6,772 nt of DNA from an uncultured Clostridia bacterium (GTDB lineage: Bacteria > Bacillota > Clostridia > Christensenellales > UBA1242), in contig CAMEUD010000063.1 in assembly GCA_945937975.1 (NCBI GenBank), positions 1 through 6,772 on the forward strand, in the 5' to 3' direction. This document shows, piece by piece, positions 4,835 to 6,772 of the stretch; position 1 is the stretch's first letter; every line of letters starts with the position of its first letter. The notes beneath the pieces were generated by a model. It saw nothing but the letters and a program-made list of their open reading frames with translations, was not told the DNA's origin and made no database searches. A program made the translations under genes and the position numbers.

Positions 4835-6652
4835 ATGTTAAATGTTGACAAATCAAGATTGACAAAAGAAATGCTTAAAGATGTTGAAGAATATGAAAGG
4901 ACGGGTGAGGACGCAATATTCTTGCTTGCAAAAAGAAATAGCAACTATAGAGATATTATCACAAGAATGCAATCTTCAAATATTGCATTTATTGCAAACT
5001 CTGGTGTGAAATCTTTTGACGATTGGAACAACACTTGGTCATTAAACGCCAAGATAAATGAAGATATGGTGGCACTTAATGAAGATGGTGGGAATCAAAA
5101 ATATTCTTGCTATGCCCTAAAAGCACCAAATTCATTTAATCAAGGACTAAGGTTGCCTTTCATTGATACATACGCTTCAAAAAAGAAAAGTTTATTTGCA
5201 GGTAATACAACTTTTTCAACATACAATAGTTTGATTGAAAATATTTCAAATTCATACAAAATAAAAATCAAAGAACTTAATTATGCCAAAAAGCATATCA
5301 TTTATAAGAATGGCTCAAAACTTGTTGGCATGCTAAAAGACAAAGCTCATCGTGTTTTGAATATGTGCAGAAAGTTCTTACATAAGGAACAAACGGTTGC
5401 ACCAATAAGATATAAAGGCAAAATCAAGATAACAAAATATTTGAATTCAATTTCAAAATCAAAATATGGCGTTTCACAACAAGAAAGAGTTACTGAAATT
5501 TTAGACAAGATTATGTATGCAACAGTAAAATATTTTGCAAAAAACGATAAAGTTGAATTAACTTCAAAAGAAATGCTTGTTGCAACACTATATGCAGATA
5601 TACTTATGTCAAGAGCAATAAACTATGGCGATGTAAAAAATAATAACGACATAGAAAATGCATTAAAATTGCAATTATCAAATGTGTTGTGCACACTTGA
5701 ACCGGGTTCAGACAAATTGAAACAATTGGCAGGGCTTGGAATGAGAACTGCAATATACAACTTGGAAAAAATGGGAATTTCTTTGGACGAAGTTGTTGAA
5801 AACGCAAAAAAATGCGGTTTTGCTTATTCAACAGAACCTACAAATTATGAAGAAGCCTTGCTTGGAAGTAAGTTGAAACTTCAAGAAAAAGAAGTAGACG
5901 CTGTTGAAGAAAAAGATAATACTGCATCAAAACAAGACGAAGGTAATAACGAAAAAGCAGTAGAAAATAAGTTAGCTAATATTACTACTTCACAAAAAGA
6001 AAGTGAGAAAGATTATCAATACTTTACAATAAATCATGATATCCCACCATTTGTTGATTACAAAATTCCAACAAGTTATGCAGTGGTTTCCGGTGAAAAT
6101 AAATCGCAACAAAAGAAAGAAGAATCGGTTGAACCGGCAACAAAAGAAGTTATATTAACACAAAAGGATGCAAGAAAATATATTGATACAGTTAGCTTAA
6201 AAGCATTTAAAAATTATATGGCAAAATCAGTTGTTGTTATGAGTGGTTATGCAAACAAAACCGGAAAGGTTTATGCAAAAATGCAACGTAGGCACTTGTT
6301 TGTTGAAGATATACTTGCTTACTATGAAAACAATAAACATTTTGACGCAAGTCAACTTGTTGATGACCTTAATAGATTGATTGCGCAAAAAGAAGGTACT
6401 GATGAATTGCAAGCAAGCAAATTTGCAAATTCATTGCTTACATTAAGAGAATCAATTATCCTTGATATCTTCAAAGATAAGCAATCAATAAAAGCAACAA
6501 ATGGCGAAACAATTTCAACACTTGTAAACAAATTCCTTGCAGATAATTACAATGCAACAAGTTTGACTCCATTTATTAACAATGTGCTAAAGGTAAGTAT
6601 GAAAGATATTGACAAATTAAGCAAACCAAACACTTTTGAAAATGAAAGATAA
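4835..6652 (+). CDS. Hypothetical protein, 605 aa, two ordered regions joined by a long acidic linker
   Basis: I do not recognise this protein. The ATG at 4835 is chosen because AGAGGTGAG (4822-4830) sits 4 nt upstream; the in-frame GTG at 4826 falls within that Shine-Dalgarno and is unlikely to be used. No signal peptide or membrane segment is visible, so a cytosolic location is inferred. Residues 1-190 are mixed, with a basic stretch at about 140-200 (KIKIKELNYAKKH, MLKDKAHRVLNMCRKFLHK). Residues 200-345 look like a compact all-helical domain (ERVTEILDKIMYATVKYFAK, EMLVATLYADILMSRAINYG, LKQLAGLGMRTAIYNLEKMG). Residues 346-440 are a low-complexity E/K/N/S/Q linker. Residues 441-605 are a second helical region (ARKYIDTVSLKAFKNYMAK, FANSLLTLRESIILDIFKD). 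No nucleotide-binding, protease or nuclease motif was found. It starts 68 nt after the preceding unknown gene and ends just before a strong terminator. The two may act together, but that rests only on adjacency and similar promoters. Confidence 0.9.
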   Translation: MLNVDKSRLTKEMLKDVEEYERTGEDAIFLLAKRNSNYRDIITRMQSSNIAFIANSGVKSFDDWNNTWSLNAKINEDMVALNEDGGNQKYSCYALKAPNSFNQGLRLPFIDTYASKKKSLFAGNTTFSTYNSLIENISNSYKIKIKELNYAKKHIIYKNGSKLVGMLKDKAHRVLNMCRKFLHKEQTVAPIRYKGKIKITKYLNSISKSKYGVSQQERVTEILDKIMYATVKYFAKNDKVELTSKEMLVATLYADILMSRAINYGDVKNNNDIENALKLQLSNVLCTLEPGSDKLKQLAGLGMRTAIYNLEKMGISLDEVVENAKKCGFAYSTEPTNYEEALLGSKLKLQEKEVDAVEEKDNTASKQDEGNNEKAVENKLANITTSQKESEKDYQYFTINHDIPPFVDYKIPTSYAVVSGENKSQQKKEESVEPATKEVILTQKDARKYIDTVSLKAFKNYMAKSVVVMSGYANKTGKVYAKMQRRHLFVEDILAYYENNKHFDASQLVDDLNRLIAQKEGTDELQASKFANSLLTLRESIILDIFKDKQSIKATNGETISTLVNKFLADNYNATSLTPFINNVLKVSMKDIDKLSKPNTFENER

Positions 6653-6654
6653 AC

Positions 6655-6688
6655 AAAAAATTCTAACCGATTTGGTTAGAATTTTTTT
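6655..6688 (+). terminator. intrinsic terminator after the 605-codon gene
   Basis: There is a perfect 14-bp stem, AAAAAATTCTAACC (6655-6668) with GGTTAGAATTTTTT (6674-6687), around a 5-nt loop GATTT, running into a T-tract at 6682-6688. It begins 3 nt after the stop codon. The A-tract and T-tract flanks make it a plausible bidirectional terminator. It is the first clear terminator after the one at 706-735, so it probably ends transcripts covering prmC, prfA and both unknown genes. Confidence 0.92.
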
Positions 6689-6724
6689 ATGCTACAAATT
6701 ATTATTTCTGAATATATATAATAT

Positions 6725-6772
6725 ATGAAAAAAGTATTTTTAATCATTATATTTGTTATTGTTTTTATATTA
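6725..6772 (+). CDS. Possible start of a membrane or exported protein (cut by window edge)
   Basis: An ATG at 6725 opens a frame that runs to the window end, giving MKKVFLIIIFVIVFIL. Two lysines followed by a long hydrophobic run is the pattern of a signal peptide or N-terminal membrane anchor. It follows a strong terminator by 36 nt, as expected for a new transcription unit, and an in-frame TAA at 6719 means it cannot start further upstream. However, there is no Shine-Dalgarno, and the preceding sequence is a simple AT run. With only 16 codons visible the product cannot be named. Confidence 0.4.
   Translation, partial: MKKVFLIIIFVIVFIL

Noticed and set aside
4845..4864. Two copies of TTGACA 14 nt apart at the start of the 605-codon gene
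   Set aside because: They lie within coding sequence and are explained by Asp/Lys/Thr codons; no matching -10 pattern or further copies were seen.
407..6652. All six complete stop codons are TAA, next to the release factor 1 gene
   Set aside because: This is expected in an AT-rich genome; there is no in-frame TGA or TAG and TGG encodes tryptophan, so no recoding is indicated.
6717..6722. Perfect TATAAT as the -10 of the gene starting at 6725
   Set aside because: It lies in a simple AT run, lacks a -35 at the right distance, and would start transcription after the ATG.

Overview
The window comes from an AT-rich bacterial chromosome. The shared order of rpmE, a DUF1385 protein, prmC and prfA, purine-rich Shine-Dalgarno sites, sigma-A-like promoters and U-tailed hairpin terminators all point to a low-GC Bacillota (Clostridia-like) genome. 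It is probably from an uncultured lineage, given how divergent the DUF1385 part is and that two large genes are unrecognisable. All genes lie on the + strand, all complete stops are TAA, and TGG is used for tryptophan, so nothing suggests a variant genetic code. No transposon, phage gene, tRNA, rRNA or CRISPR array was seen.

Layout: (1) 2-409, the last 135 residues of MurC, a peptidoglycan precursor ligase, whose start lies outside the window. (2) 424-730, a self-contained rpmE unit: a promoter with a 17-nt spacer and an extended -10, a good Shine-Dalgarno site, the zinc-binding form of ribosomal protein L31, and a strong intrinsic terminator. (3) 770-3548, a translation-termination unit. It holds one long gene that joins a DUF1385 (YqhQ-like) membrane domain to a complete PrmC/HemK methyltransferase, followed by prfA (release factor 1), whose start lies 26 nt inside the upstream gene. 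PrmC methylates the glutamine of the GGQ motif of release factors, so the enzyme and its substrate are encoded by overlapping frames. (4) 3600-6652, two large genes (388 and about 605 codons) for cytosolic-looking, charged, mostly helical proteins with low-complexity linkers that I cannot assign. Each has its own very similar promoter (TTGYAA, 17 nt, TAAAAT) and a good Shine-Dalgarno site. A strong terminator closes the run at 6655-6688. (5) 6725 to the end, the possible first 16 codons of a membrane or exported protein.

The most noteworthy points are the DUF1385-PrmC fusion with its eroded DUF1385 signature, and the pair of unrecognised genes with matching promoters immediately downstream of prfA. 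No terminator was seen between prfA and the end of the second unknown gene, so readthrough from prfA into the pair is possible in addition to their own promoters.
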